A stretch of 64,000 nt of DNA from Streptococcus suis (GTDB taxonomy: Bacteria; Bacillota; Bacilli; Lactobacillales; Streptococcaceae), in NCBI RefSeq assembly GCF_019794555.1, contig NZ_JAIMEP010000008.1:40844-104843 (forward strand). The letters run 5' to 3'. Both the position numbers and the translations under genes were made by a program. Under the pieces are notes generated by a model that did not search any database, was not told the DNA's origin, and saw nothing but the letters and a program-made list of their open reading frames with translations. Shown one piece after another: positions 8,563-17,246 of the stretch. The number at the start of each line of letters is the position of its first letter. Position 1 is the first letter of the stretch.

Positions 8563-8589
8563 CTCCAACTATCTGGTAGTTAGTTGGAG
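8563..8589 (+). other. Hairpin in the padR leader
   Basis: CTCCAACTA and TAGTTGGAG form a perfect 9-bp stem with a 9-nt loop in the ~200 nt leader. No T run follows, so it is not a terminator. The rest of the 299-bp gap between the AEC gene and padR shows only the promoter and palindromes. Confidence 0.5.
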
Positions 8590-8722
8590 GTTGAAAACGA
8601 AGCAAAATCTGTTCGCTTCAGCCGTATAAATCAGGGTTGAAGTGTACAATACGAACTGCTAAGATTTTCTTTGTAATAAAAGGAAAACTAAGCAACTAAA
8701 ACAAGATCATAGAGGTGATTTT

Positions 8723-9040
8723 ATGTACTACCCTGTATCCTCTATCTTGATTGAATTTCTGATTCTATCTATTGTTGAAAAACAAGATTCATATGGATAT
8801 GAAATTAGTCAGACCATCAAGATAGTCGCTGATATTAAAGAGTCGACACTTTACCCCATTCTGAAAAAACTGGAGAAAGCAGGATTTGTAACAACCTATA
8901 CTCAAGAATTTCAGGGGAGAAAACGAAAATATTACACCATTACTCCGAATGGTCGAAATCATATCCCATTCCTCCAGGCAGAATGGGATGCCTACAAAAC
9001 AAATATAGATGGAATTATAGAAGGGAGCCTACGAAAATGA
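8723..9040 (+). CDS. PadR family transcriptional regulator
   Basis: A 105-residue winged-helix regulator. 'ILSIVEKQDSYGYEISQTIK' and 'STLYPILKKLEKAGFVTTY' are the PadR N-terminal helix and recognition region, followed by the wing 'GRKRKYYTITPNGR'. It is short, like the single-domain PadR-s2 group that needs the neighbouring HAAS protein. RBS AGAGGTGA precedes the ATG. The stop overlaps the next start (ATGA), so it is coupled to the DUF1700/DUF4097 gene. It likely represses its own operon through the flanking palindromes. Confidence 0.93.
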   Translation: MYYPVSSILIEFLILSIVEKQDSYGYEISQTIKIVADIKESTLYPILKKLEKAGFVTTYTQEFQGRKRKYYTITPNGRNHIPFLQAEWDAYKTNIDGIIEGSLRK

Positions 9041-10155
9041 CACGCACCGAATATTTTGAACAATTGGAACAAGCACTTTCACAACTTCACCCAACTGCAA
9101 AACAAGAAGCTTTAGATTATTTTAATGAGTTTTTTGATGAAAAAGCTGATGAACAAGTTGCCATTCAAGAATTAGGTTCACCTGAGGAAGTTGCCAAAGA
9201 AATCATTACCAATTTACCAGAAGATGCACTGCAAGATCCGCACGACCAATCTACTTCAGACAGCGCCAACCCGTTCAATTTTGATTTTGATTTCGATTTT
9301 GATTTTCAGTTTGACTGGGATGAATTCTTCAAAAATTTCAAATTTTCATCCAATCAAACTAGTAAACAGCACAGCTTGAAAACTAAGTTTGAGGAACTTC
9401 CAAATTGTAAAGAGATTCATATTTACTTAGAGGACAATAGCCTGACTGTACAGGCTTGGGATGATGAGGTTGTCTTATTCTCATATCCAACTTCCTTAGT
9501 TGACAACTACCAATCATTTGAATACCAACTTGTCGATGATCATTTATATATCAGCAGCAAGCCAATACCAGGTAATCTAAACTTTTCAAATAATCAAATT
9601 AGCTCTGCTATTCTCAAAATCCCAAAAAGTCTATTCCCTCTGAGCACTGTTAATCTGAAACTAATCGACAGTAGTTTAACAATTGTAGATATGCAAGTGG
9701 AAAAACTGCTCGAAATAAATTCGGAAGACAGCAATCTAACATTGATCAAGGTTCAAAGTTCTGCCACATCAGTTCAACTAGAAGATACCAGTCTCACTCT
9801 CACGGATAGTCAATTCGATGAGTTTACAAGTAGAGCGAGTGATTCGGTTGTTCATCTAACAAGTGTCAACATGTCTACAGCACGCGCAGAATTAGAAGAT
9901 TGTGTCTGGAATCATAAAGAATTTATCTTAACCAACACCTTTAGTTGCCATGCTCAAGATTCTGTCTTATCATTTGGACCAATTGAGGATATTAACTTAG
10001 ACATCACAGAAGAAGATTCCAGCCTAAAACTGCCAAAGGATAAGACATTTACAATGATAAAAGATGATGATACCTCACATCTGAGCTACAAACAAGCTAA
10101 CAGTCCCGCACAGTTGATCATCCAATGTGAAGACTGTCAAGTTAGCATTGGATAA
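9037..10155 (+). CDS. HAAS (DUF1700) domain plus DUF4097 adhesin-like protein
   Basis: A 372-residue protein. Residues 1-60 form the HAAS/DUF1700 helical signalling domain ('YFEQLEQALSQLHPTAKQEALDYFNEFFDE'), usually found next to PadR regulators. Residues 80-95 are a run of alternating Phe and Asp encoded by a repeated TTTGAT unit. From about residue 115 to the end there is a beta-helix-like DUF4097 domain with repeating 'S-L-T' strands. No signal peptide or membrane helix is visible. The ATG at 9037 is chosen because it overlaps the padR stop. It probably acts with the next two genes in sensing or envelope stress; this is inferred. Confidence 0.85.
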   Translation: MTRTEYFEQLEQALSQLHPTAKQEALDYFNEFFDEKADEQVAIQELGSPEEVAKEIITNLPEDALQDPHDQSTSDSANPFNFDFDFDFDFQFDWDEFFKNFKFSSNQTSKQHSLKTKFEELPNCKEIHIYLEDNSLTVQAWDDEVVLFSYPTSLVDNYQSFEYQLVDDHLYISSKPIPGNLNFSNNQISSAILKIPKSLFPLSTVNLKLIDSSLTIVDMQVEKLLEINSEDSNLTLIKVQSSATSVQLEDTSLTLTDSQFDEFTSRASDSVVHLTSVNMSTARAELEDCVWNHKEFILTNTFSCHAQDSVLSFGPIEDINLDITEEDSSLKLPKDKTFTMIKDDDTSHLSYKQANSPAQLIIQCEDCQVSIG

Positions 10156-10166
10156 AGGAGATGACT

Positions 10167-10751
10167 ATGAATCGGAAGGAATATTTGCAGAAACTTGAAA
10201 AACATCTCAAACACTTGCCTAAAGAAGACTTTCAAGATACGCTTGACTATTTTAATGAACATTTTGATGAAGCAGGACCTGAAAATGAACAGGCCATTAT
10301 TCAAGAACTGGGTACTCCCAAAGAGGCTGCACGGGATATTCTCGCACACTTATATAACAAGGAAAAATCCGAGAAAAAACCAAACACACGTAACATGGTT
10401 TGGCTTATAATCTTATCCATCCTCGCAGCTCCTATCGGCATTCCCCTAGCAATCACCCTAGTTGCCCTCTTCATTACCCTACTCCTGCTCATCCTCAGTG
10501 CTATTCTAATCCTTATCTCACTTTGGATAGTACTCCTAAGCCTAGGTATCGCCCAGCTACTCCTTGCCATCGACCTTTTCTCACTCTCCTGGTCTTCTTC
10601 GCTTCTCTTTACAGGACTAGCCCTCATCTGTTTTGCACTCTCACTTCTTGGCAGCAAGCTCACGCTTGATTGGAGTAGCAAATCCTTCTTGCTTATTTTA
10701 CACTGGATACAAAGAACAATTCGCAAAGGAGATTATCATGAGAAAGCTTAA
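10167..10751 (+). CDS. HAAS (DUF1700) domain membrane protein
   Basis: A 194-residue protein: an N-terminal HAAS domain (about residues 1-60, 'YLQKLEKHLKHLPKEDFQDTLDYFNEHFDEA') closely resembling that of the preceding gene, then four hydrophobic helices (about 78-170) that place it in the membrane. The second of two nearby ATGs is chosen because AAAGGAG has better spacing to it. It overlaps the following DUF4097 gene by 14 bases. HAAS proteins are considered partners of PadR regulators. Confidence 0.85.
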   Translation: MNRKEYLQKLEKHLKHLPKEDFQDTLDYFNEHFDEAGPENEQAIIQELGTPKEAARDILAHLYNKEKSEKKPNTRNMVWLIILSILAAPIGIPLAITLVALFITLLLLILSAILILISLWIVLLSLGIAQLLLAIDLFSLSWSSSLLFTGLALICFALSLLGSKLTLDWSSKSFLLILHWIQRTIRKGDYHEKA

Positions 10752-11592
10752 ACCATTTACGAGAATTAGTCTGGTCCTGCTCACTCTTGGAACAATCATC
10801 AGCCTCATCGGCTACCTAGGTGGGGGATGGAAAAATATGAAAACTGTTGCAAAAAACTACTATCAGCCTCAAACTGTAAGCTTTAGCGACATTAGAGCTA
10901 TTGAAGTTAATGACCGACTGTCCATCATGCCATCGCCTGATAACCAATTTCACCTCCACTACTACCGAAATCAGCATAAGGAAATTGACCAACTCAGCCA
11001 CAATTTCCAAGACGGAAAATTAACCATTTCTAGTGCCTTTCAAGGAATCATAACTTATGATGGTATATTAGAACCTATCTTAAATCTTGCCAATAACCAG
11101 AATATTGCCAACTACCAACCTGTCTTAGAGGTTCCTAAAAACAGCAAAATCGAATCACTCTCAGGTAACATTCAAGGAGATCTTTATCTGGATAAAGTGA
11201 CTATTCATGGTCTTGATCTCACTGTAGAAGATGGGGACATGTTGATTGAAAACAGTCAGATTAGCTTCAAGCATTTATCGCATTTCAATGGAGAAGTAGA
11301 AATCAATCATTCCACATTAACAAGTCCAGCAGACATCACTGATACTGTCGGGAGTATCCTAACTGTTGAGGATGGGAACTTTAATGCTGAAAATCTAAAA
11401 CTAGAAGGAAGGCATGGCATCAACAATTACAATGGTTCAATCGACATTTCTCTTCATTCACAAACAAAATCTGACATCTATATTGAAGCCAGTCAAAATA
11501 ATATAGGAATTGACCTTCCAAACTATTCTAATCCAAAAGCCACAAATTACCTCTCTATCTCTACACTAGATGGAGAACTGACTATTCGTTAA
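10738..11592 (+). CDS. DUF4097 family protein with N-terminal membrane anchor
   Basis: A 284-residue protein with one N-terminal hydrophobic helix (about residues 9-27). An extracytoplasmic DUF4097 domain of repeated short beta strands follows ('LSGNIQGDLYLDKVTIHGLDLTVEDGDMLI' region, 'G.I.' turns). The start MRKLKPFTR follows AAAGGAG inside the end of the previous gene. It completes the padR-HAAS-HAAS-DUF4097 operon, which ends at a terminator. The related DUF4097 part of the 9037-10155 protein lacks such an anchor. Function is unknown; a sensor or adhesion-like role is only suggested by the family name. Confidence 0.82.
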   Translation: MRKLKPFTRISLVLLTLGTIISLIGYLGGGWKNMKTVAKNYYQPQTVSFSDIRAIEVNDRLSIMPSPDNQFHLHYYRNQHKEIDQLSHNFQDGKLTISSAFQGIITYDGILEPILNLANNQNIANYQPVLEVPKNSKIESLSGNIQGDLYLDKVTIHGLDLTVEDGDMLIENSQISFKHLSHFNGEVEINHSTLTSPADITDTVGSILTVEDGNFNAENLKLEGRHGINNYNGSIDISLHSQTKSDIYIEASQNNIGIDLPNYSNPKATNYLSISTLDGELTIR

Positions 11593-11596
11593 TTGC

Positions 11597-11624
11597 AAAA
11601 AGCCCTCCTCACGGAAGGCTTTTT
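11597..11624. terminator. Bidirectional terminator
   Basis: AAAAAGCC and GGCTTTTT arms around CTCCTCACGGA serve both the padR operon (plus) and the DUF1304 gene (minus). Confidence 0.85.
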
Positions 11625-11627
11625 AGC

Positions 11628-11987
11628 TTAGTTGAATAAAAAGATTGAAATGAGAGTTAAGATTGCTGGCCCTCCTTGGGTCAAAAGGATTTTAGGACTA
11701 GAAGTCGCTGCTCCGTAGCCTGCCGCTCCAATAACAAACAGGACAAAAATAGTTGTCACTTCAAGGTTGCCTGTGAAAATTCCATACAAGAGAAAGATAG
11801 CTAATAAGCCATTATAGATTCCCTGATTCTTAAATAGAGTGGTCACAGACTTACGTTGCAATTCATCCTTGGCCATATTGAAGACACGGCTTGTAGTATT
11901 TGAATGGGTCGCAAAGGTTTCCAAATACATGATATATAAATGTTCAATAGCTACGATACTAGCTAGAATAGTGGTAAAAATAGACAT
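11628..11987 (-). CDS. DUF1304 family membrane protein
   Basis: A 119-residue protein with four hydrophobic helices and the DUF1304 pattern 'EHLYIMYLE..' near the N-terminus and 'KNQGIYNGLLA' in the middle. It is a predicted integral membrane protein of unknown function. It lies 19 bases after the marR gene on the same strand, so the two are likely one transcript and the membrane protein may be under MarR control. RBS GAGAGGAG-like sequence precedes the ATG. Confidence 0.85.
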   Translation of the reverse strand: MSIFTTILASIVAIEHLYIMYLETFATHSNTTSRVFNMAKDELQRKSVTTLFKNQGIYNGLLAIFLLYGIFTGNLEVTTIFVLFVIGAAGYGAATSSPKILLTQGGPAILTLISIFLFN

Positions 11988-12006
11988 AATGTCTCCTCTC
12001 TAAAAA

Positions 12007-12432
12007 TTAAATAGGTAACTCTTGCAAGCCACTTAGCAATTTGTCAAGCATGGCAAGAAATTGATTCCTCTCTTCGAGAGTCAGAACCTGGTTCATTGCT
12101 TCCTTGATCGCAAGATGATGGGCTGGAGGGGCAGAAATCAGTGCTTCTCGAGCCTGCTCAGTCGGCCATACAAGTACTTCTCTCTGATTCTTAGAATTTC
12201 GTTCACGACTAATATAGCCTTGTTCCTCTAACAATTTCAGATGCCTTGTAATAGCTGCCCGATCAATCTGAAGTCGCTGCTGTAATGCTAATTGATGCAT
12301 CGGGGCATCCTCCAACAATATCCGTAGTATGGTGTAACGTGTCAAGCTGATTCCCAATTGCTTTTCAAATAGATTAGAAATCGATTCATCAGCCACTTTC
12401 AATCTGTATAACAAATCTTCCATTTCTTGCAT
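12007..12432 (-). CDS. MarR family transcriptional regulator
   Basis: A 141-residue winged-helix protein with the MarR pattern: '[49 protein letters not shown]' (helix-turn-helix and recognition helix), then the wing '[12 protein letters not shown]'. It is expected to bind a palindrome as a dimer. A candidate palindrome overlaps its own promoter region (12449-12477). It is transcribed away from the ThrE exporter genes and together with DUF1304. Ligand unknown. Confidence 0.92.
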   Translation of the reverse strand: MQEMEDLLYRLKVADESISNLFEKQLGISLTRYTILRILLEDAPMHQLALQQRLQIDRAAITRHLKLLEEQGYISRERNSKNQREVLVWPTEQAREALISAPPAHHLAIKEAMNQVLTLEERNQFLAMLDKLLSGLQELPI

Positions 12433-12448
12433 AGATTTACCTCTTTTG

Positions 12449-12477
12449 ATTGATTCATCAATCGTTGATAAATCAAT
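12449..12477. promoter_or_regulatory. Candidate MarR operator
   Basis: ATTGATT and AATCAAT arms flank a second inner pair (ATCAA/TTGAT), giving nested inverted repeats 17 bp upstream of marR. A minus-strand TATAAT (12475-12480 region) directly abuts it. Autoregulation is inferred. Confidence 0.5.
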
Positions 12478-12587
12478 TATACTACAATCCGAACAATTTG
12501 CAATTTATTTGCTTATCTATCAAAAAAATGTGTTTCCTATACCTATATTTTGTTATAATGAAGGAAAACAAGCGGAAGGACACATTG

Positions 12588-13346
12588 ATGGAAAACACTC
12601 CTAGACTAAACTTAGTCATAGATGTACTCATGCTAGCTGGTGCTATTTTAGCGCAAAGCGGAGCTGAAATTCATCGAGTAGAGGATACAATGATTCGGAT
12701 TGCACACTCACAAGGAATCGAACAAGCTAATGTTCTGGCGATTCCTGCTGCAATCTTTTTCTCCATTGATCATACAAACATTTCTCGTATGAAACGTATT
12801 GTGAGCTCAAATTACGACATGCAAAAAGTTTGTGATGTCAATCAAGTCTCTCGCTCTCTTGCCAATGAAGAAATAAGTTTGGAAGAAGCTTGGCAACAGT
12901 TAAATAGAATTAAACAACAAAAACCACCATATAATAATATCCAAGTAACCTTGGCCGCAGTGGTCGCTGCTCCTTTTTTTACCATTATGTTTGGTGGATC
13001 GCTTTTAGATGCTGCAGGAGCTATACTTGCCACCGCACTAGCTTTTCCTCTCTCTCTCATTGTAGATCGCTATATTGGAATTGACTTTGTCACAACTTTT
13101 GTCGGCGCTTTTGTGTTCTCACTCACATCCTACATACTTAGTACCCATACGAACCTTACCATCAATCCAAACCTGATTAACGCTGGTGCGGTCATGCCAT
13201 TTGTACCTGGTATTGCATTCACAAATGCTGTGAGGGACCTGATGACCAACCATATTAATACTGGAATGACCAAGTTCTTTCAAACTGCGCTGATTATTTT
13301 ATCACTTGGTGCTGGAACTACAGTCGCCCTGATGCTTGTGAGGTAA
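12588..13346 (+). CDS. Threonine/serine exporter family protein, N-terminal-type subunit (ThrE_1)
   Basis: A 252-residue membrane protein of the ThrE/DUF1212 class: a soluble N-terminal part with 'LAQSGAEIHRVEDTMIRIA' and 'IPAAIFFSI', then five hydrophobic helices. In the single-chain ThrE of Corynebacterium both halves are fused; here the second half is the next gene, 3 bases downstream. The pair likely forms a secondary exporter for threonine, serine or a related compound (family inference). The start is the ATG after GGAAGGA. An extended -10 (TGTTATAAT, 12551-12559) lies upstream. Confidence 0.88.
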   Translation: MENTPRLNLVIDVLMLAGAILAQSGAEIHRVEDTMIRIAHSQGIEQANVLAIPAAIFFSIDHTNISRMKRIVSSNYDMQKVCDVNQVSRSLANEEISLEEAWQQLNRIKQQKPPYNNIQVTLAAVVAAPFFTIMFGGSLLDAAGAILATALAFPLSLIVDRYIGIDFVTTFVGAFVFSLTSYILSTHTNLTINPNLINAGAVMPFVPGIAFTNAVRDLMTNHINTGMTKFFQTALIILSLGAGTTVALMLVR

Positions 13347-13349
13347 GGT

Positions 13350-13802
13350 ATGACTTCCATTAATTTTTTATTTCAGGCGATTGCATCTTACATCGCTATT
13401 GCTGCTTTTTTAGTTGTTCTCAATGTTCAAAAGAAAATGTTGATTCCGGGTGGTCTCCTAGGAATGCTTGTTTGGCTTATTTATCTTTTACTATTGGAAC
13501 CAACAAATGTCTTGATTGCTACCTTTTTCGCAGCAATTATCGGATCCTGTGTCAGTCAAATCATGAGTATTTGGTTAAAAACACCCTCCGTCATCTTTTC
13601 ATTGGCTATACTTGCACCACTTGTTCCCGGCTACCGTGCATACATGTCTACTACCTATTTTGTTTCAGGCGAATATGCTCAAGCCCTCACCAATATTACA
13701 ACCGTATTGACACTAGCTTTGGTTATCCCAATTGGTATGGCAAGTGGCACTATCTTATTACGCCTTTATAAGGTCATGAATGCTCATAAAAATTCAGTCT
13801 AA
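13350..13802 (+). CDS. Threonine/serine exporter family protein, C-terminal-type subunit (ThrE_2)
   Basis: A 150-residue, five-helix membrane protein of the DUF3815/ThrE_2 class with the typical block 'PSVIFSLAILAPLVPGYRAY'. It is the partner of the preceding ThrE_1 subunit, spaced 3 bases apart, so the two are translationally linked. A terminator follows directly after the stop codon. Confidence 0.88.
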   Translation: MTSINFLFQAIASYIAIAAFLVVLNVQKKMLIPGGLLGMLVWLIYLLLLEPTNVLIATFFAAIIGSCVSQIMSIWLKTPSVIFSLAILAPLVPGYRAYMSTTYFVSGEYAQALTNITTVLTLALVIPIGMASGTILLRLYKVMNAHKNSV

Positions 13803-13828
13803 CCCCTTGAAAACAGGGGGGCTTTTTG
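13803..13828 (+). terminator. Terminator after the ThrE pair
   Basis: CCCC and GGGG arms around TTGAAAACA are followed by GGCTTTTTG. Confidence 0.7.
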
Positions 13829-13858
13829 TTACAATGAAAACTTATTAAAGGAGATGCC

Positions 13859-15052
13859 ATGAACCAAACTGTTTCCAATCTAAAACTAGCTGAACGTGGT
13901 GCCTTACTATCAATAGGTACCTACATAGTCTTGTCAATTATCAAACTAACTGCAGGTCAACTCTTTCATTCAGATGCCTTGCGAGCAGATGCCTTCAATA
14001 ATATTTCCGATATTATTGGAAATGTCGCCGTACTGGTTGGATTGAAAATGGCTCAAAAACCTGCTGACACTGACCATAAATTCGGACATTGGAAAATGGA
14101 AGACCTTGCTAGTTTGATGACTTCTTTCATCATGTTCGTTGTTGGTTTTCAAGTCCTCTATGATACCTTACAAAAAATAATTAGTAATTCTCCAGTCGAG
14201 GTAGACATCACGGGGGCAATAGTAGGTATTTTCTCCGCACTCGTTATGTTGGCCGTATATTTTTATAATAATCGCCTAGCGAAAAGAGTTCATTCTAAAG
14301 CACTTGAAGCTGCTGCTAAGGACAATCTATCTGACGCTGTTACCTCCATTGGAACTTCTATCGCAATCTTTGCTGCTGCCTCTAACTTCCCAATTGTTGA
14401 TAAAATTGCTGCTATCATCATCACCTTTTTCATTCTAAAAACTGCATATGATATTTTTATGGAGAGCTTTTTCACACTCTCAGATGGTTTTGATGAAAAC
14501 TTATTGAAAAAATACGAAGAAGATATTCTCAAACTTCCTAAAATTGTTTCTGTCAAGTCACAACGTGGTCGCACCTATGGTGCCAATATCTATCTGGATA
14601 TTGTCCTCGAAATGAATCCGGATCTGTCCGTTTATGAAAGTCATGAAATAACCGAACAGGTTGAGCAACTCCTAACACTCAAACATGGTGTTTTTGATGT
14701 AGATATACACGTAGAACCATCTGAAATTCCACACGATGAGATGTATGAACACATTTATGATAAACTCTTCCGATTTGAAACAGAGATACAAGCACATGCT
14801 ACTGGATATGAGACTTTAATTGATGAGAACTACCTTCTCATCGATGCCAAAGGTCGGTATCAAGATAAAACTCAAATGCTTGAAAGTCACCCTGTTCAAA
14901 CAACCTATCTTTCCAACTATCAGATGATTTCTATTAGTCAAAAGTCTAAACTAGTTACATTTGAAATTGGCGATTTTGTCCATACATCCCTCTGGCGTCG
15001 TCATGAAAATTGGACTGTCATTTTCCACCAAATCTCAAAGAAACAAGCCTAG
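13859..15052 (+). CDS. mntE: Cation diffusion facilitator, MntE-like manganese exporter
   Basis: A 397-residue CDF transporter: six hydrophobic helices in the first ~210 residues, then a cytoplasmic C-terminal domain. Helix II carries 'ADAFNNISD' and helix V 'AKDNLSDAV', giving the Asn-Asp / Asp-Asp metal site reported for pneumococcal MntE, rather than the His-Asp sites of zinc exporters such as CzcD. Length (~390-400) also matches MntE. It would export Mn2+ at the cytoplasmic membrane using the proton gradient. RBS AAAGGAGA precedes the ATG. It is monocistronic, with a terminator overlapping its stop codon. Confidence 0.85.
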   Translation: MNQTVSNLKLAERGALLSIGTYIVLSIIKLTAGQLFHSDALRADAFNNISDIIGNVAVLVGLKMAQKPADTDHKFGHWKMEDLASLMTSFIMFVVGFQVLYDTLQKIISNSPVEVDITGAIVGIFSALVMLAVYFYNNRLAKRVHSKALEAAAKDNLSDAVTSIGTSIAIFAAASNFPIVDKIAAIIITFFILKTAYDIFMESFFTLSDGFDENLLKKYEEDILKLPKIVSVKSQRGRTYGANIYLDIVLEMNPDLSVYESHEITEQVEQLLTLKHGVFDVDIHVEPSEIPHDEMYEHIYDKLFRFETEIQAHATGYETLIDENYLLIDAKGRYQDKTQMLESHPVQTTYLSNYQMISISQKSKLVTFEIGDFVHTSLWRRHENWTVIFHQISKKQA

Positions 15053-15068
15053 TCGAACGACTGGCTTT
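15045..15068 (+). terminator. Terminator overlapping the mntE stop
   Basis: AAGCCTAGTCG and CGACTGGCTT arms are followed by TTCTTTT. The TAG stop lies inside the left arm. Confidence 0.75.
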
Positions 15069-15080
15069 TCTTTTGCACCA

Positions 15081-15104
15081 AAAAAGAGCACTAGGCTCTT
15101 TTAT
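15081..15104 (-). terminator. Terminator of the amino-acid ABC operon
   Basis: AAAGAGC and GCTCTTTT arms form a hairpin ending the minus-strand operon. A T run exists on both strands, so it may also back up the mntE terminator. Confidence 0.7.
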
Positions 15105-15112
15105 TTATATTT

Positions 15113-15952
15113 TTAGTTTTTTACTGCATCAGTCGCCACATCCTCACCAAACCATTTTTGAGAGATTTCTTGGAACTTACCTTCTTTGTACAATTCAGTA
15201 AATGCTTTATTGATATTTTCTACAAGTGTCGTATCTGACTGACGAGCTCCAACAGCGAATGCTTCATTTTCAAATCCAGCATCAATGATATGATAGTCAT
15301 CAATGATTCCCTCTTGTTGCAAGTAGTAATTAGCATATACTCGGTCAATCAAGAGACCATCAATACGATCATTTTTCAAGTCAATCAAGGCTTCATTGAA
15401 TGTTGCATATTGGCTTGCATCATTATTTTGCACAATATCTTTTAGGATAGCAGGCTGGCCTTCAAACACTGAATATCCTGAGGAACCGGCTTGCGCGCCC
15501 AGCACCTTGTCTTTCATATCAGATACCTGACTGATGTTGGAAGATTTTTTGGTGACAAGAACTTGTTGGTTGTCCATGTAAGGATTGGTAAAAAGAACTT
15601 TATCTTTCCGTTCGTCCGTAATTGAATATCCATTCCAAATTAAATCGATATTGCCATTCGTTAATTCCGTTTCTTTCAAGTCCCAGTCAATTGGCTGCCA
15701 TTCAACAGTTATTCCATGTTTTTCAAAAACAGCATTTGCTAAATCGATATCAAAACCTGTATAAGAACCATCTGTTTGTTCAAATCCCATAGGAACGAAG
15801 GTTTTATCAAACCCAATCGTAATAGATTTTTCAGATTCGTAGGTAGACCAGTTATCTGATTTGGTTGCTGAGTCGGTAGACCCACATGCTACTAAAGCGA
15901 GACTCGATACGAGAGCAACTGCTCCTAAAACAATCTTTTTCATATTCATCAT
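15113..15952 (-). CDS. Amino-acid ABC transporter, substrate-binding lipoprotein
   Basis: A 279-residue type 3 periplasmic-binding fold lipoprotein. It has a signal peptide with lipobox LVAC (Cys about residue 23), then 'ITIGFDKTFVPMGFEQTDGSYTGFDIDLANAVFEKHGI', the hallmark of polar amino-acid binding proteins. It is lipid-anchored outside the cell and feeds the permease/ATPase encoded just upstream. The start at 15952 is chosen by GAGG eight bases upstream; the second and fourth codons are also ATG. The ligand (glutamine, arginine, cystine or similar) cannot be fixed from sequence. Confidence 0.92.
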   Translation of the reverse strand: MMNMKKIVLGAVALVSSLALVACGSTDSATKSDNWSTYESEKSITIGFDKTFVPMGFEQTDGSYTGFDIDLANAVFEKHGITVEWQPIDWDLKETELTNGNIDLIWNGYSITDERKDKVLFTNPYMDNQQVLVTKKSSNISQVSDMKDKVLGAQAGSSGYSVFEGQPAILKDIVQNNDASQYATFNEALIDLKNDRIDGLLIDRVYANYYLQQEGIIDDYHIIDAGFENEAFAVGARQSDTTLVENINKAFTELYKEGKFQEISQKWFGEDVATDAVKN

Positions 15953-15962
15953 TTTAATTACC

Positions 15963-16595
15963 TCAATGTTTTGGTTCAATTTTGATGATTTCATCTGCGA
16001 TATTTTCAGCAAACTGCATATCATGAGTCACTACGATTTGCGTTATACCTGTCGCCCGATTTTCAAGAATCAATTTTTCAACTTCTTTTCTCAATTCGGG
16101 GTCCAAGGCTGAAGTTGGTTCATCATAACCAATTATCTCAGGATCAATCATCATAGCACGGGCTAGGGCCACTCGTTGCTTTTGCCCACCCGATAAGGAA
16201 AATGGATAAGCAGTCGCATGGTTGGCTAACCCAAGAGTATCCAATAGTTTATGGGCCTTGTCTTCCGCATCTGAACGAGACATGTTCTGTGTTTTTATTG
16301 GAGAAAGAATCAAATTTTCCAAAACGGATAAGTGTGGAAAAAGCTGGAAATCTTGAAAGACAAAGCCCAGCAAATGTCGTTTCTCTAATTCTTCAAGCGG
16401 TAAAGTTTGACCATTGTAAATCAATGTTCCTGAATCAATGGTTTCCAATCCTGCCAACATCCTCAATAAGGTCGTTTTACCACCACCTGATTGACCAACA
16501 ATAGCTACAATTTCCCCCTCAGGAATAACTAAATCATAGTTGGAGAAAATCTGTTTGTTACCAAAACGTTTTGTAAGATTACGTAATTCTAACAT
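15963..16595 (-). CDS. Amino-acid ABC transporter, ATP-binding protein
   Basis: A 210-residue ABC ATPase with Walker A 'GQSGGGKTTLL', signature 'LSGGQKQRVALARAMM', Walker B 'EIIGYDEPTSALDP' and the switch His in 'IVVTHDMQFAENI'. It is somewhat shorter than the usual ~240 residues because the C-terminus is trimmed. It powers the transporter with its neighbours, lying 9 bases after the permease gene and 10 bases before the lipoprotein gene. Confidence 0.94.
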   Translation of the reverse strand: MLELRNLTKRFGNKQIFSNYDLVIPEGEIVAIVGQSGGGKTTLLRMLAGLETIDSGTLIYNGQTLPLEELEKRHLLGFVFQDFQLFPHLSVLENLILSPIKTQNMSRSDAEDKAHKLLDTLGLANHATAYPFSLSGGQKQRVALARAMMIDPEIIGYDEPTSALDPELRKEVEKLILENRATGITQIVVTHDMQFAENIADEIIKIEPKH

Positions 16596-16604
16596 GGCTT
16601 CCTC

Positions 16605-17246
16605 CTATCTATAGTAGTCAAATTTCTTTTCTACCTGTTTAGAAACGAGTGTCACAACTCCAATCATCAAAAGGTAGATAGCACCTGCAATAAACATTGG
16701 TGCTAGGCTTGCATCTCGGTTGGCAGCCGTTCGACTAGCTAGCAAGAGATCGCTCACCCCAAGAGCATAAACCAATGAAGTGTCCTTCACTAATGTCATT
16801 ACTTCATTGAAAACACTAGGTAGTACTATTTTTACTACCTGTGGTAAAACGATATATCGAATCGTCTGAACGGGTGTAAATTTTAATACTTTAGCAGCTT
16901 CGTATTGGCCGGCAGGGATGGCTTCAATCCCCCCTCGGAAAATTTCTGAGAAATAAGCCGCATAATTTAGGGTGAAAGCAAGAATAACCGCTGGCATTCG
17001 ATCAAAAGTAATACCCACACTTGGTAAAACGTAGTAAACAAAGATTAATTGTAACAGCAATGGTGTTCCACGCATAATTAGTACATAGATATGCAACAAC
17101 CACTGCAAGGGTTTAAATCGAATCTGCATCAAAAACGCAAAAACTGCTCCTAAAGGCAGGGATAAAATTAATACGAAAAAAAATACCTGCAAGGAGACAA
17201 CCGCCCCACTCAATAGGCTTGGTAGGACTTCCAAAACATAATCCAT
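16605..17246 (-). CDS. Amino-acid ABC transporter, permease
   Basis: A 213-residue membrane protein of the His/Glu/Gln/Arg/opine permease family with about five helices. It has the conserved start 'LLSGAVVSLQVFFFVLILSLPLGAVFA' and the EAA loop '..EAAKVLKFTPVQTIRYIVLPQVVKIVLP'. It is the first gene of the operon permease-ATPase-lipoprotein, all on the minus strand. Confidence 0.93.
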   Translation of the reverse strand: MDYVLEVLPSLLSGAVVSLQVFFFVLILSLPLGAVFAFLMQIRFKPLQWLLHIYVLIMRGTPLLLQLIFVYYVLPSVGITFDRMPAVILAFTLNYAAYFSEIFRGGIEAIPAGQYEAAKVLKFTPVQTIRYIVLPQVVKIVLPSVFNEVMTLVKDTSLVYALGVSDLLLASRTAANRDASLAPMFIAGAIYLLMIGVVTLVSKQVEKKFDYYR

